Assembly (NCBI GenBank): GCA_965214295.1
Contig: OZ243944.1
Span: forward strand, 434,001 to 498,000
Source of the DNA: JAJDUF01 sp965214295
Lineage (GTDB): Bacteria > Chloroflexota > UBA11872 > UBA12225 > JAJDUF01
DNA length: 64,000 bases
Direction of reading: 5' to 3'
Part shown: positions 1-8,357 of the stretch, one piece after another
Layout: each line of letters starts with the position of its first letter
Numbering within the stretch: the stretch's first letter is position 1
Translations under genes and position numbers: made by a program
The notes under the pieces: generated by a model
Databases searched by the model: none
Seen by the model: the letters and a program-made list of their open reading frames with translations, nothing else
Told to the model about the DNA's origin: nothing

Positions 1-73
1 TTGAGCCGGTGGATCCAAGGCGGCGGCGCCGGGGGGAGCGGCGTGGGCCAAGCGGTCAGGAGGTCATAGGCCG

Positions 74-1012
74 ATGAAATTCCGCTTCGGAGTCACCCTC
101 CCCGGGCTGCCGACCGCCGCAGAATGGGCCGGCTGGGCGCGGCAAGCCGAAGACCTCGGCTACGACATCGCCCTCATCCCCGACCACTTCGGCGAGCAGT
201 TGGCACCGCTCCCGGCCCTGATGGCGGCCGCGTGCGCCACCACTACCCTGCGCGTCGGTACGCTGGTGCTCGGCAACGACTACCGCCATCCGGTCATGGT
301 CGCCAAGGAAGCCGCCACCCTGGACGTGCTCTCGAACGGGCGGTTCGAGCTGGGGCTGGGCGCCGGCTGGATGCTCTCGGACTACCGGTGCTCCGGCATG
401 CAATTCGACCGGCCGGGGATCAGAGTGAGCCGGCTGGAAGAGAGCATCGCCGTGATTAAGGGTCTCCTCCGGCCTGGCCCCTTCTCATACGCGGGAACGT
501 ACTACCGCATCTCCGACCTCGACGGGTATCCGAAGCCGGTGCAGCAGCCGCAGCTGCCGATCCTGGTGGGCGGCGGTGGCCGGCGTATGCTGCGGATCGC
601 CGCGCGCGAGGCGGATATCATCGCGCTGCATCCCAGTCTGCGCCGGACGCGCAACGGCGCCCCGATGCTCCGGCAAGCGGCGTGGGACGCCACCCCGGCA
701 GCCTTCGACGAGAAGATACGGTGGCTGCGCGACTCCCTGGGAGATCGCCTGGACCATACCGAGCTGAACAGCGTGCTCTACCTCCCGTTTGTGACCCAGG
801 ACACGGATACGGCCGCCCGTGCTGCCGCCAAGCAGCTCGGTGTCTCGCCCGCGGCGGCGCGTGAGTGCCCGTTGGTGGTGATCGGCACCGCTAGCGAGAT
901 CGCCGACCGGCTCCAGCAGCGGCGCGGACGCTACGGCATCTCGTACTATTTGGTGAAGCAGCCCTGGATGGAGGCATTTGCGCCGGTCGTCGCCCGGCTC
1001 GCGGGCACGTAG
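74..1012 (+). CDS. LLM-class flavin/F420-dependent oxidoreductase
   Basis: A 312-residue luciferase-like TIM barrel. The N-terminus MKFRFGVTLPG, the segment LGLGAGW near residue 95 and the YPKPVQQPQLPILVGGGG segment near residue 150 are typical of the bacterial luciferase-like monooxygenase superfamily, close to the F420-type TIGR03621 group. Members oxidise or reduce small organic substrates with FMNH2 or F420; the substrate here cannot be read from sequence. AGGAGG at 58-63, ten bases before ATG 74, fixes the start. A second member of the superfamily follows at 1129, so the pair may act together. Cytoplasmic, no signal peptide. Confidence 0.88.
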   Translation: MKFRFGVTLPGLPTAAEWAGWARQAEDLGYDIALIPDHFGEQLAPLPALMAAACATTTLRVGTLVLGNDYRHPVMVAKEAATLDVLSNGRFELGLGAGWMLSDYRCSGMQFDRPGIRVSRLEESIAVIKGLLRPGPFSYAGTYYRISDLDGYPKPVQQPQLPILVGGGGRRMLRIAAREADIIALHPSLRRTRNGAPMLRQAAWDATPAAFDEKIRWLRDSLGDRLDHTELNSVLYLPFVTQDTDTAARAAAKQLGVSPAAARECPLVVIGTASEIADRLQQRRGRYGISYYLVKQPWMEAFAPVVARLAGT

Positions 1013-1038
1013 ACCGAGGCTCCGTCAACCGTGATCCG

Positions 1039-1063
1039 GTCATTGCTATGAAGATAACGCCCC
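1039..1063. repeat. Degenerate copy of GTCATTGCTCTGAAAATAGC repeat
   Basis: A diverged copy of a roughly 23-bp motif also present at 21551, 22220 (reverse), 41240 and 42534 (reverse). It lies in the 116-bp gap between the two oxidoreductase genes. Confidence 0.5.
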
Positions 1064-1128
1064 TTCGGGCGCCTGGCTTCCAACAGGAGCCGGGACGGCG
1101 AGAGCGGCGAGGGAGGATCCAGAGCACC

Positions 1129-2088
1129 ATGAAGTTCACCGTAGGAGTCAACGTCGGTGGCCCGCACTACGATCCGGCGCGTATCGGGGCGGTAGCCCGC
1201 CAGGCCGATGCGCTGGGCTTCCACAGCGTCGGAGCGGCCGAACGGCTCATCATGCCGCGAGTCATCAAGTCGCAATATCCGCGCGGCAGCGGGGCAATCC
1301 CGGGGGTTGGCTCGGCCCAGAACACGCTCGAAGTCCTGTCCGTAATCAGTTTTCTGGCCGGCCAGACCGCCCGGATACGGCTGATGCCTTTCGTCGTCAT
1401 GCCTTACCGCAATCCCTTACTCGCCGCAAAAATGCTGGCCACGATTGACGTGCTCTCCGACGGCCGGCTGGACATCCTGCTCGGTGTGGGCTGGAACCGC
1501 GAGGAAGCCCATGCGCTGATGGTGCCTACCCCCTTCGACAAGCGCGGCGCCGTCACCAACGAGTACCTACGTGCCTTTGTCACACTCTGGAACCAAGAGT
1601 ACCCGGAGTTCCAGGGGAAGTACTTGCAATTCTCCGACGTTGAATTCGCGCCCAAGCCGGTGCAGCGCCCCCATCCACCGTTCTGGATCGGTGGCGAAAG
1701 TCCGGCAGCCATCCGCCGCGCCGCGACGCTCGGCGACGGTTGGTCGCCCGGCGCGAGCAACCCGCAGTTTCCGCTGGACACGACCGAGCAGCTCAAGCGG
1801 GCGGTGGACAGTCTGCACCGGCGGGCCGCCGCGGCCGGCCGCGATCCCGGTGCCATAGCCGTCCGGTTCGGCAGCGTCTCCTGGACGGGCGGCCAGGCCG
1901 CGACCGGTCCCGACGGACAGCGAGCGCCCTTTACCGGCAGCGCGGAGCAGATCGCCGCGGACGTGGGGGAGCAGGCCAAGCTGGGCGTAACCCATATGAG
2001 CGTCAGTACGCCGGCCGATAGCCCGGAGCAAGAGCTGGAGCTGCTGGCGAGCTTTGCCGAGCAAGTGCTACCGCTCGCCGGCGACTAG
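1129..2088 (+). CDS. LLM-class flavin-dependent oxidoreductase
   Basis: A 319-residue luciferase-like monooxygenase family protein beginning MKFTVGVNVGGPHYD. Family segments visible are the LLGVGWNREE motif, then FAPKPVQRPHPPFWIGG and the GDGW turn. The frame is open upstream to 1048, but the homologous N-terminus begins at ATG 1129, where GGGAGG at 1111-1116 can serve as a somewhat distant ribosome site. The bases before it hold a degenerate copy of a repeat seen elsewhere in the window. It is probably co-transcribed with the gene at 74. Substrate unknown. Confidence 0.87.
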   Translation: MKFTVGVNVGGPHYDPARIGAVARQADALGFHSVGAAERLIMPRVIKSQYPRGSGAIPGVGSAQNTLEVLSVISFLAGQTARIRLMPFVVMPYRNPLLAAKMLATIDVLSDGRLDILLGVGWNREEAHALMVPTPFDKRGAVTNEYLRAFVTLWNQEYPEFQGKYLQFSDVEFAPKPVQRPHPPFWIGGESPAAIRRAATLGDGWSPGASNPQFPLDTTEQLKRAVDSLHRRAAAAGRDPGAIAVRFGSVSWTGGQAATGPDGQRAPFTGSAEQIAADVGEQAKLGVTHMSVSTPADSPEQELELLASFAEQVLPLAGD

Positions 2089-2100
2089 GTGCCTCCCCGC

Positions 2101-2155
2101 TCGTCATTCCGGCGGAATCCAGGGGGAGGATGGTGGATTCCCGCTTGCACGGGAA
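2101..2155. repeat. VIPANAGI-type palindromic repeats
   Basis: Two halves of the palindrome class that begins GTCATTCC and ends GGAATCCA lie in tandem between the oxidoreductase and the next gene. The class recurs more than ten times in the window. Confidence 0.6.
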
Positions 2156-2196
2156 AAGACGGCGGCCGGAGCGGTGCCGAGTAGGAGGAGACAAGC

Positions 2197-3723
2197 ATGG
2201 CTCTGATCGAAATTGGCTCACGGAAGCAGCTTTTCCTCGACGACTACCTGATCGAGAGCATGACCCAAGCCAAGCAAGGCGTCAATCCCGCCTTCAAGGT
2301 GGCGCACAACCCCATCATCCGGTCCGAGCACCCCTGGGAGGGCAATCACGTCATGCTGACCTCGGTGGTGTTCGACGACCAGGACGGCATCTTCAAGCTG
2401 TGGTACACCGCCCGCAACCTGAAGGTTGACCCTCAAATGCGCCCCGGCGGCGCCTCGGGAATCGTGATTGAGGGCGAGGACTCCCCGCCCGTGACGTGCC
2501 TGGCCACCTCCGTGGACGGCATTCACTGGGAGCGGCCAGTGCTGGGGTTGGTGGAGTTTGCCGGCTCCAAGGAGAACAACATCGTCCCGCCCGGAGTCAT
2601 CACGGCCCCGACGTTCCTGGACCGGCACGAGCGCGATCCGGCGAAGCGATACAAGGCCCTGAAGTGGACCATGGACACGACGAAGCCGATGCGGTCCAAC
2701 CTCTACTACTCACCCGACGGTTTCGCGTGGACGCCTTACGCCGGCAACCCGGTCATAGACACCACGCCCGTCGTCGGCCGCTGGGGACCGACCTCCTTCA
2801 TGGGCTGGGACCCCATTCGCGAGACCTACGCGGCGTATGTGGAGAACAGCCACCACATGCGGACACTCTTCGGCAAGCGGCTCATCGGCCGTGCCGAAAG
2901 TCCCGACCTGATCCACTGGACCGAGCCGGAAACCGTCCTCGTTCCCGACGCGGACGATTTTCCCGACACGGAGTTCTATCGGCTAGTGGTCATCCCCTAC
3001 GCCGGGCTGTACGTCGGTCTGCTCTGGATTTTCCGCACCACCAACCTGACGCACCACCCGGAGGTGATCGTCAGCCGCGACGGCTACCACTGGGAGCGGC
3101 GTTACCGGGAGCCGTTCATCGTCCGCGGCGGCCGTCGCGAGGACTTCGATTCCAGCAACATCTACCTGTGGCACGCCCTCGTGCATGATGACCGCGTCCT
3201 CCTCTACTACAGCGGCACCAACCACCGCGCCGCCCAGCAGTTACTGGACTTGGGCGACGCCGCCACGTCGGCCGTAGGGCTGGCGATTTGCCCCCTGGAC
3301 GGATTCGTGTCGGTGGATAGCGGCAAGGGCTGGGTGCCCCCCGCCAGCGACCGGGCCGACTTGGACGGACTGCATCAGGAAGCCCTGTTGCGCGTGTCAC
3401 GTAACCCTGAGGCGTTCGGCCAACTGGTCACGCGCTCCTTTGGCTTTACCGGGTCGCGGCTGCATCTCAACTGCGCGACCACGCCAGTTGCCGCCGGCCC
3501 CGGGCCGGCCGAGGTCCGCGTCGAGGTGCTCACGTCCAACCACCGCAAGATCGAGGGGTTCACATTCGACGACGCCGACCCGATCACGCAGTCGGGGCAG
3601 GACCATATAGTCTCCTGGAACGGCAACGCCGACGTGAGCCGCCTGATGGGCCGGCCGATCAAGCTGCGGTTCTACTTCAAGAACGCCAAGCTGTACTCTT
3701 TCCAGTTCAAGGCGATCCACTAG
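2197..3723 (+). CDS. Five-bladed beta-propeller glycosidase-like protein
   Basis: A 508-residue protein beginning with the FLDDYLIES motif. The repeated blade signature (FKLWYTARNL, CLATSVDGIHWERP, RSNLYYSPDGFAWTPY, VIVSRDGYHWERRY, LLYYSGTN) marks the GH32/43/62/68 five-bladed propeller fold. Such proteins often act on oligosaccharides, but many family members of this type are uncharacterised and I cannot name a catalytic triad with confidence. No signal peptide is apparent. AGGAGG at about 2183-2188 supports ATG 2197. Two further propeller genes of this fold lie at 9614 and 10671. A C-terminal beta-sandwich-like region follows residue 430. Confidence 0.78.
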   Translation: MALIEIGSRKQLFLDDYLIESMTQAKQGVNPAFKVAHNPIIRSEHPWEGNHVMLTSVVFDDQDGIFKLWYTARNLKVDPQMRPGGASGIVIEGEDSPPVTCLATSVDGIHWERPVLGLVEFAGSKENNIVPPGVITAPTFLDRHERDPAKRYKALKWTMDTTKPMRSNLYYSPDGFAWTPYAGNPVIDTTPVVGRWGPTSFMGWDPIRETYAAYVENSHHMRTLFGKRLIGRAESPDLIHWTEPETVLVPDADDFPDTEFYRLVVIPYAGLYVGLLWIFRTTNLTHHPEVIVSRDGYHWERRYREPFIVRGGRREDFDSSNIYLWHALVHDDRVLLYYSGTNHRAAQQLLDLGDAATSAVGLAICPLDGFVSVDSGKGWVPPASDRADLDGLHQEALLRVSRNPEAFGQLVTRSFGFTGSRLHLNCATTPVAAGPGPAEVRVEVLTSNHRKIEGFTFDDADPITQSGQDHIVSWNGNADVSRLMGRPIKLRFYFKNAKLYSFQFKAIH

Positions 3724-3852
3724 GGCAAGGCCGTCCCCGCTGGCCCCCCGTGGCGGCAGGAGACGGCAGCGGGAAGACGGGCCTGTTCCCTCCTCCGTCG
3801 CCACTGGTGAGGGTGTGGTCAGGCCGATGCGTGTATACGAGGTAGTAGTGGC

Positions 3853-4647
3853 ATGTTCCTTGCACCCTCCCGTCATTATGCGCGGCTCGGTCACTGTTGC
3901 ACGCCGGTCGCGCTGATCGGCCTGGCTGCGCTGGTGCTGCTCGCGGCAGCGGCGTGCGGTGAGCACACCACCGACCGGGACGTGCTGGTCGCGTTGTAGA
4001 ACGCGACCGGCGGCACAAGCTGGCAGGACAACACGAACCGGTTGAGCGACGAGCCAATCGGCGACTGGCATGGCGTCACAACCGACGCTACCGGCCGCGT
4101 CACGGAGCTTATTCTCATCCGGAACAACCTGACCGGGCCACTCCCACCAGAGTTAGGCCACCTGACTAACCTCACCTGGCTGAACCTCTACCGGAACAAC
4201 CTGACCGGACCACTCCCCGTACAGCTGGGCCTGCTGACCAAGCTCAGAGGGCTGATCCTCAGCTTCAACGACCTGACGGGGCCAATACCGACGGAGTTGG
4301 GCCACCTGATCAAGCTGGAGATGCTGTGGCTCGGCAACCTCGACCTGATCGGGCCACTGCCACCGGAGCTGGGCCACCTGACCAACCTCAAGGAGCTGCG
4401 GCTCGACAACAACAATCTGACGGGGCCGCTCCCGGTAGAGTTGGGCAGCTTGACCAACCTCGAAGAACTGTGGGTCTTCAATAACGATCTGACGGGATCG
4501 CTGCCGCAGCGTCTGACGCGACTGATGGTGCTGGAGAACTTTCGCTTCCGCGGCACGGAGCTTTGCGGCCCGGACAATAGCGCCTTCCAGGTCTGGCTCC
4601 TACGCATTACCGTCCGCGATGGACAACGAAACTGTTCACTGCCGTAG
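3853..4647 (+). pseudogene. LRR lipoprotein interrupted by in-frame TAG
   Basis: From ATG 3853 the frame encodes a signal peptide with a lipobox-like end (LVLLAAAACGE). It reads on as DRDVLVAL, then TAG at 3997-3999, then NATGGTSW in the same frame, and continues unbroken to 4647. Related LRR proteins normally read VALYNATGG here, so TAG most likely replaces TAC or TAT. The C-terminal part carries about five 24-residue repeats of the LTGPLPxELGHLTNL type, visible also as 72-bp DNA repeats. An intact product would be a surface-anchored, protein-binding lipoprotein. Either this is a recent nonsense mutation or a base error; initiation at GTG/ATG near 4042 would give only a leaderless 201-residue LRR. 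Confidence 0.72.
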
Positions 4648-4702
4648 CTGCGGGCATCGCCTGCCGTATGCGCGGGAATGAGGGGACAAGGAGGCGAAAC
4701 CG

Positions 4703-4789
4703 ATGAGATCAATCAAGTTCTCGCACGGCTACGCGGGCGATGTTGCGGTCAGCGCCGGGACCGTGTGGGGCCTAGATCACCTGCGATGA
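4703..4789 (+). CDS. Possible small ORF with strong ribosome site
   Basis: A 28-residue frame (start MRSIKFSHGY) has AAGGAGG eight bases upstream, a strong match in this genome. I recognise no family. It may be a real small protein or the 5' stub of a lost gene, because the roughly 200 bases that follow contain stops in all forward frames. The rest of 4648-4987 shows no further gene. Confidence 0.25.
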   Translation: MRSIKFSHGYAGDVAVSAGTVWGLDHLR

Positions 4790-4987
4790 TGGTGCGCGGA
4801 GTCTCTTCTCGGAGGTCAATCGCGTCTGGCCGCTCCGCCCCGGACTAGATGCCACCACCTAGCGCGAGCACCCTTCAGCCACGATGGCCCTCTACGTCTC
4901 GCGGCGCTCCGCCAGGAGAGCAGCTAAAAAGGGATAGTTTTTCGTGCTGTGCGTCCCTCTCTCGCTGGGAGAAGGGGCGGCCGTCTC

Positions 4988-5863
4988 TCACCTCGGCCGC
5001 TCCACCGCATGCCGAAACAGCGGCTTGACCGCCGCCGGCAGCGTCTCATAGACCGGCGCACTCAGCGGTGGCTGGAGGTTCTCGCGCTTGCCCGTCTCGT
5101 CCACCATGCGGGCACGCTCGACGGTGCCGGGCCGCAGGACGTCCAGGTTGAGCCACCAAGGCGCATAGCGCACCGCGATAGTGGTCCGCGGCCGTTGCGT
5201 CCGGTTGGGCGCGATGGCGTGCCACAGGCGACTGTCGAACACCAGCACACTCCCAGCCGGTCCCGTCACCTGCATCTCCGTAGGGAAGGGTTGGATGGGG
5301 TCAATACCGTTGTCGCCCGATGGATTGTTGTTGGCACGATGGCTGCCGGGGACGATGAAGGTGCCACCGTTCTCCTCGGTGAACGGCGAGAGCAGCCAGA
5401 GCGTCGTCACGTGCATCACCACGTCGGGGTAGGGTGCCGGGACGTGACCCGCCGTCTCCTGATTGAAGGGCCAGTCCGCGTGCCAGCCCCCGCGGTTGTT
5501 GCCCGGAAAGTTGATTTGGGCCGTGGTAAAGGAGATGCGGACGTGCTCGCCGAGCAAGGCTTCCACCAGCCCCAGCAGGCACGGGTGCGCCAAGTACGGC
5601 GCGAACGATTGCTCGAAGCGGATCAGCCCCGGCACATGGCCGATACCGTCGGGGGCCGTCGCGGGGCAACACTCCGGCCGTGTTTGCTCGCCGCCGTGGG
5701 CCTCGGATCGCCGGAGTGTTGCCCCGCGAGCCGTGCTTTGGTGGGCTGCGACGGCCGCCTCCACGCGCTCCCGCACCGCAGCCACCCTGTCGGCGGGAAT
5801 AATCCCCTCAAGAAGACACCAGCCGTTGATCTTCATATAGCGCAGGGCAGTCTGCAAATCCAT
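4988..5863 (-). CDS. Phytanoyl-CoA dioxygenase (PhyH) family protein
   Basis: A 291-residue Fe(II)/2-oxoglutarate oxygenase of the PhyH family. The metal-binding HxD is in GGWHADWPF and the distal His in SRLWHAIAPN, followed by the Arg-rich 2-oxoglutarate segment. GGAGGGG six to nine bases before ATG 5863 fixes the start; the upstream open frame is non-coding. After residue 45 the protein carries about 25 extra residues encoded by a 71-bp palindromic element (5659-5729). Removing the element plus one copy of a flanking CGGC restores a smooth frame (STAPDGIGHVPG). The substrate is unknown; related genes at 16610 and 60841 suggest expansion of this family. Confidence 0.88.
   Translation of the reverse strand: MDLQTALRYMKINGWCLLEGIIPADRVAAVRERVEAAVAAHQSTARGATLRRSEAHGGEQTRPECCPATAPDGIGHVPGLIRFEQSFAPYLAHPCLLGLVEALLGEHVRISFTTAQINFPGNNRGGWHADWPFNQETAGHVPAPYPDVVMHVTTLWLLSPFTEENGGTFIVPGSHRANNNPSGDNGIDPIQPFPTEMQVTGPAGSVLVFDSRLWHAIAPNRTQRPRTTIAVRYAPWWLNLDVLRPGTVERARMVDETGKRENLQPPLSAPVYETLPAAVKPLFRHAVERPR
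5659..5729. repeat. 71-bp palindromic element, copy A1 (inside PhyH gene)
   Basis: Perfect 20-bp inverted arms (TCGCGGGGCAACACTCCGGC and its complement) surround a 31-bp loop. The element lies in the PhyH reading frame. Same length as copies at 6025 and 10415. A CGGC repeat on both sides may be a 4-bp target duplication. Confidence 0.85.
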
Positions 5864-6002
5864 CGTGCCTGTCCCCTCCACCGCGACGCGGCGCGTGCTA
5901 CTGCAACCCTCTTTATCATATTCCGGTACCCATAGCCACGCGGGGCGGTGGTCAGTGGCTAGCTTCCCCGCTCTATCGCTCGGCGATAGAGCGGGGGCCG
6001 GG

Positions 6003-6129
6003 TGATGGGCCACAGCCGCACCACTCGCGGGCCAACACTCCGGCCATGCTGGGCAGACAGTGGGAGCCTGCGACCGCCGGAGTGTTGGCCCGCGACACCT
6101 GGCCCTATCCGTGCGGCTGTGGCCCGTCA
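6003..6129. repeat. 56-bp palindrome (B1) interrupted by a 71-bp palindrome (A2)
   Basis: The outer arms TGATGGGCCACAGCCGCAC and GTGCGGCTGTGGCCCGTCA match the 56-bp element at 58303. The inner 71 bp (6025-6095) is a second copy of the 71-bp element. The total of 127 bp equals 56 plus 71 exactly, so one element appears to have inserted into the loop of the other. It lies between the PhyH gene and the solute-binding protein gene. Confidence 0.85.
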
Positions 6130-6226
6130 GGGGGTGCGGCGCGGCCGAAGAAAACGGGCGCTTCCCCCGCTCCTCACTGAAGGGCAAGGGAAGCGCCATG
6201 CAAGCCGCAGCGATGGGCCGGGTGAG

Positions 6227-7795
6227 CTAGCCGCCTCGCGCGCGGAAGTCCTCGAGCAGCACGGTCATCTGCCGCGCCGCTTCATCGAAGAGGGTCTTTG
6301 GAGCGGCGTTCGGATTCTTCCAGGTCTCCTGCATCGCTGCGTTGTAGGGCCGGGACGCCTTGTTGAGCGTCGGATGGAACGGCCGGAAGCCGAATTCCTG
6401 CTGGTCCAAGAAAGTCTGATACTGCGGGGCGATCTTCATGACGGCGAGCCACTTCGGATGAGTCAAGATGGACTTACGCGCCGGCATGAACATGGTTCCC
6501 GCGGAGTAGTGCGCCAGCCCATCGGTTGAAGTCAGCCAGCGCAGGAAGCCCCAACCGGCCTCCTCGCGTGCCGGCTCCGTCCTGAACTGCGTGAACTGGC
6601 GGCCGAACGCAATCGTAAAGGCCTGCTTCTTGGTCGGCGGTGGGCTGACGTACATCTTGTCCAAGCCCCCGATATCCTGCGCCCACGTAATCACCCGCCT
6701 GGCGCTCGTCTCGTAGAACAGGGTGATCTGGCCCTTGCGGAAGCTCGGCCGGGGTAGCCCCCTGGCCTCGAACCAATCGGGGTGCGGCGTGTGGATTTTG
6801 TGCGTATGGACCAGGTCCATCATCCACTGGATCGTCTCGATCCCCTCGGGACTGTTGAGGGTGACTTTGGTGTAGTCCTCGTTGTAGACATCCCCGCCGT
6901 TCTGCTTGAGCAGGTTCCAGAGATTCACCCAGTTGTAGGCATGCCCGAAGGCCCACTTGTTGGTTTCCTCACCCGCGCCATGGAAGGTCTGGAGTGCCTG
7001 GCAGTACTCCACCAAATCGTCCCAGGTGTAGCCCTGCTCCAGGGGCTGCAACCCCGCTTGCTGCACGTGGTCCAGATTGGTGTACGGGAGGTCGGCGTCC
7101 GAGGTCTGGGGCAGGCTCCACAGCTTGCCTTTCCAGTAGCTCGTTTCCAGCAGGTATGGGAAGAAGTCATCGAGCGTCGCAGCATACTCCTTGTCCTGCT
7201 TGACCATGGGTGCCAGGTCCACCGAGATGCCCACATCGCCAAACTCGTGGGACTGGTGGAGGTTGGGGTCTACAAAGTCGGGCTGCTGACCGGCCGCGGT
7301 GGCGGCGATGATCTTTGCTTCCCAAATCCCACCTTGGCTCCCGGCCTGCCTCATGGCCTCGGTCGTGGGCGGGGGCGGCTCCAGGATCACGGGGGTATTG
7401 GTGCCCCGCTCGTTCCACATGTCCACCAGCTCTTTCATCGGCAGGGCGCGCTCGCCATTGGCCCCCGGACCATTCCAGCCCCACCATACGGTCCACGCTC
7501 TGAGGATCTGCGTTGGCTTGGCCGGAGCCGGCACTTCCACGATCTTCTCGACGACGACCGCCTTCTCCTTCTCGACAACGATGGTCTGCCCGGCGGCCCC
7601 GGCCGCACCCTTGGCGCCGGCGGACCCGGCAGCCCCGCGCTCACCTTGCTGACCGGCTGGCCCGGCCGGGCCAGCTGGTCCTTGGACATAGCGGACCTCG
7701 ACCTCGCCACAGGCGGCCAGCACCGCGGCGGCGGCCCCGGCCAGTGAGAGCATAGAAGTACGCCGTGTGAGTCGCTTCCCTGTCCCGAATTGCAT
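6227..7795 (-). CDS. Extracellular solute-binding lipoprotein with collagen-like spacer
   Basis: A 522-residue family 1 (sugar-type) ABC solute-binding protein. The N-terminus has a basic stretch, a hydrophobic core and a lipobox ending LAAC at Cys29. Residues 39-71 are eleven uninterrupted Gly-X-Y triplets, followed by the VVEKE..VVEK linker common in Chloroflexota binding proteins, and then the periplasmic-binding fold. GGGAG about eight bases upstream supports ATG 7795. No permease or ATPase gene is adjacent, so it must rely on a distant transporter or act as an orphan. The ligand is probably an oligosaccharide or polyol (inference from family). Confidence 0.88.
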   Translation of the reverse strand: MQFGTGKRLTRRTSMLSLAGAAAAVLAACGEVEVRYVQGPAGPAGPAGQQGERGAAGSAGAKGAAGAAGQTIVVEKEKAVVVEKIVEVPAPAKPTQILRAWTVWWGWNGPGANGERALPMKELVDMWNERGTNTPVILEPPPPTTEAMRQAGSQGGIWEAKIIAATAAGQQPDFVDPNLHQSHEFGDVGISVDLAPMVKQDKEYAATLDDFFPYLLETSYWKGKLWSLPQTSDADLPYTNLDHVQQAGLQPLEQGYTWDDLVEYCQALQTFHGAGEETNKWAFGHAYNWVNLWNLLKQNGGDVYNEDYTKVTLNSPEGIETIQWMMDLVHTHKIHTPHPDWFEARGLPRPSFRKGQITLFYETSARRVITWAQDIGGLDKMYVSPPPTKKQAFTIAFGRQFTQFRTEPAREEAGWGFLRWLTSTDGLAHYSAGTMFMPARKSILTHPKWLAVMKIAPQYQTFLDQQEFGFRPFHPTLNKASRPYNAAMQETWKNPNAAPKTLFDEAARQMTVLLEDFRARGG

Positions 7796-8035
7796 TGCTT
7801 TTCTCCCGCTTACCTCCCTCCGGCACTGGGACCTACCCAGAGCGGAAGGCTGGCTTGCCGCTTACAAAACCTCTCACCCCTCCATTCATCCCAGTGAGAT
7901 ACCGATAAACTACACAACTGAGGCGAGGTAGTCAAAAGTGTTTGAGATACCGACAAGGTGAATCCGCGCGTGCTACTGCAACTTACCATATGGCGGGTGG
8001 GGGGCCGCCTCGCGTAGAGCGCTCGTGTGCTACTA

Positions 8036-8290
8036 GGGCGTGTTTGCAAAGTGCCAGAGGGCAGGGGTAGAGCGGTTAGGGGGCAAGGCGTGGCCCCCCC
8101 CCAGTGGGCCTGGATTGCGGCTTGCGCCACCGGGCTACCCCGGTGCAGGCGCAATGACGGGGCCTAGGGTTCAGCCTCCGCCGGGGGACCTGGATTGCGG
8201 CCTGCGCCGCAATGACGGGGCCTGCGCCGCAATGACGGGGCTTGCGCCGGAATGACGCCCGTACTTAACAGCCAGTTTGCAAACACGCCC
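8036..8290. mobile_element. MITE-like element with 15-18 bp terminal inverted repeats and TA flanks
   Basis: CTAGGGCGTGTTTGCAAA at 8033-8050 is perfectly inverted at 8276-8293. The bases just outside GGGCG and CGCCC are TA on both sides, as expected for IS630/Tc1-mariner-type insertion. The interior (about 225 bp) has no ORF but contains four or five tandem copies of the GGATTGCGGC/GCCGCAATGACG palindrome. It lies between the binding protein and phosphotransferase genes (7796-8357), which otherwise hold no gene. Confidence 0.7.
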
Positions 8291-8357
8291 TAGCGTACCC
8301 AGTGTCGGAGCATAAAGAACGGCCGACTACTCGCGGCAGACCAAGCTGCCCGTCGGT

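Noticed and set aside
4949..5935. 328-residue plus-strand frame opposite the PhyH gene
   Set aside because: Exact antisense of a clear PhyH gene; composition is Arg/His-rich as expected for a GC-rich shadow, and it has no domain.
6782..7747. 321-residue plus-strand frame opposite the binding protein
   Set aside because: Antisense shadow; no family features and no ribosome site.
8100..8250. Possible CRISPR array
   Set aside because: Repeated GGATTGCGGC/GCAATGACGG units are palindromes of uneven spacing with no unique spacers of constant length and no cas genes.
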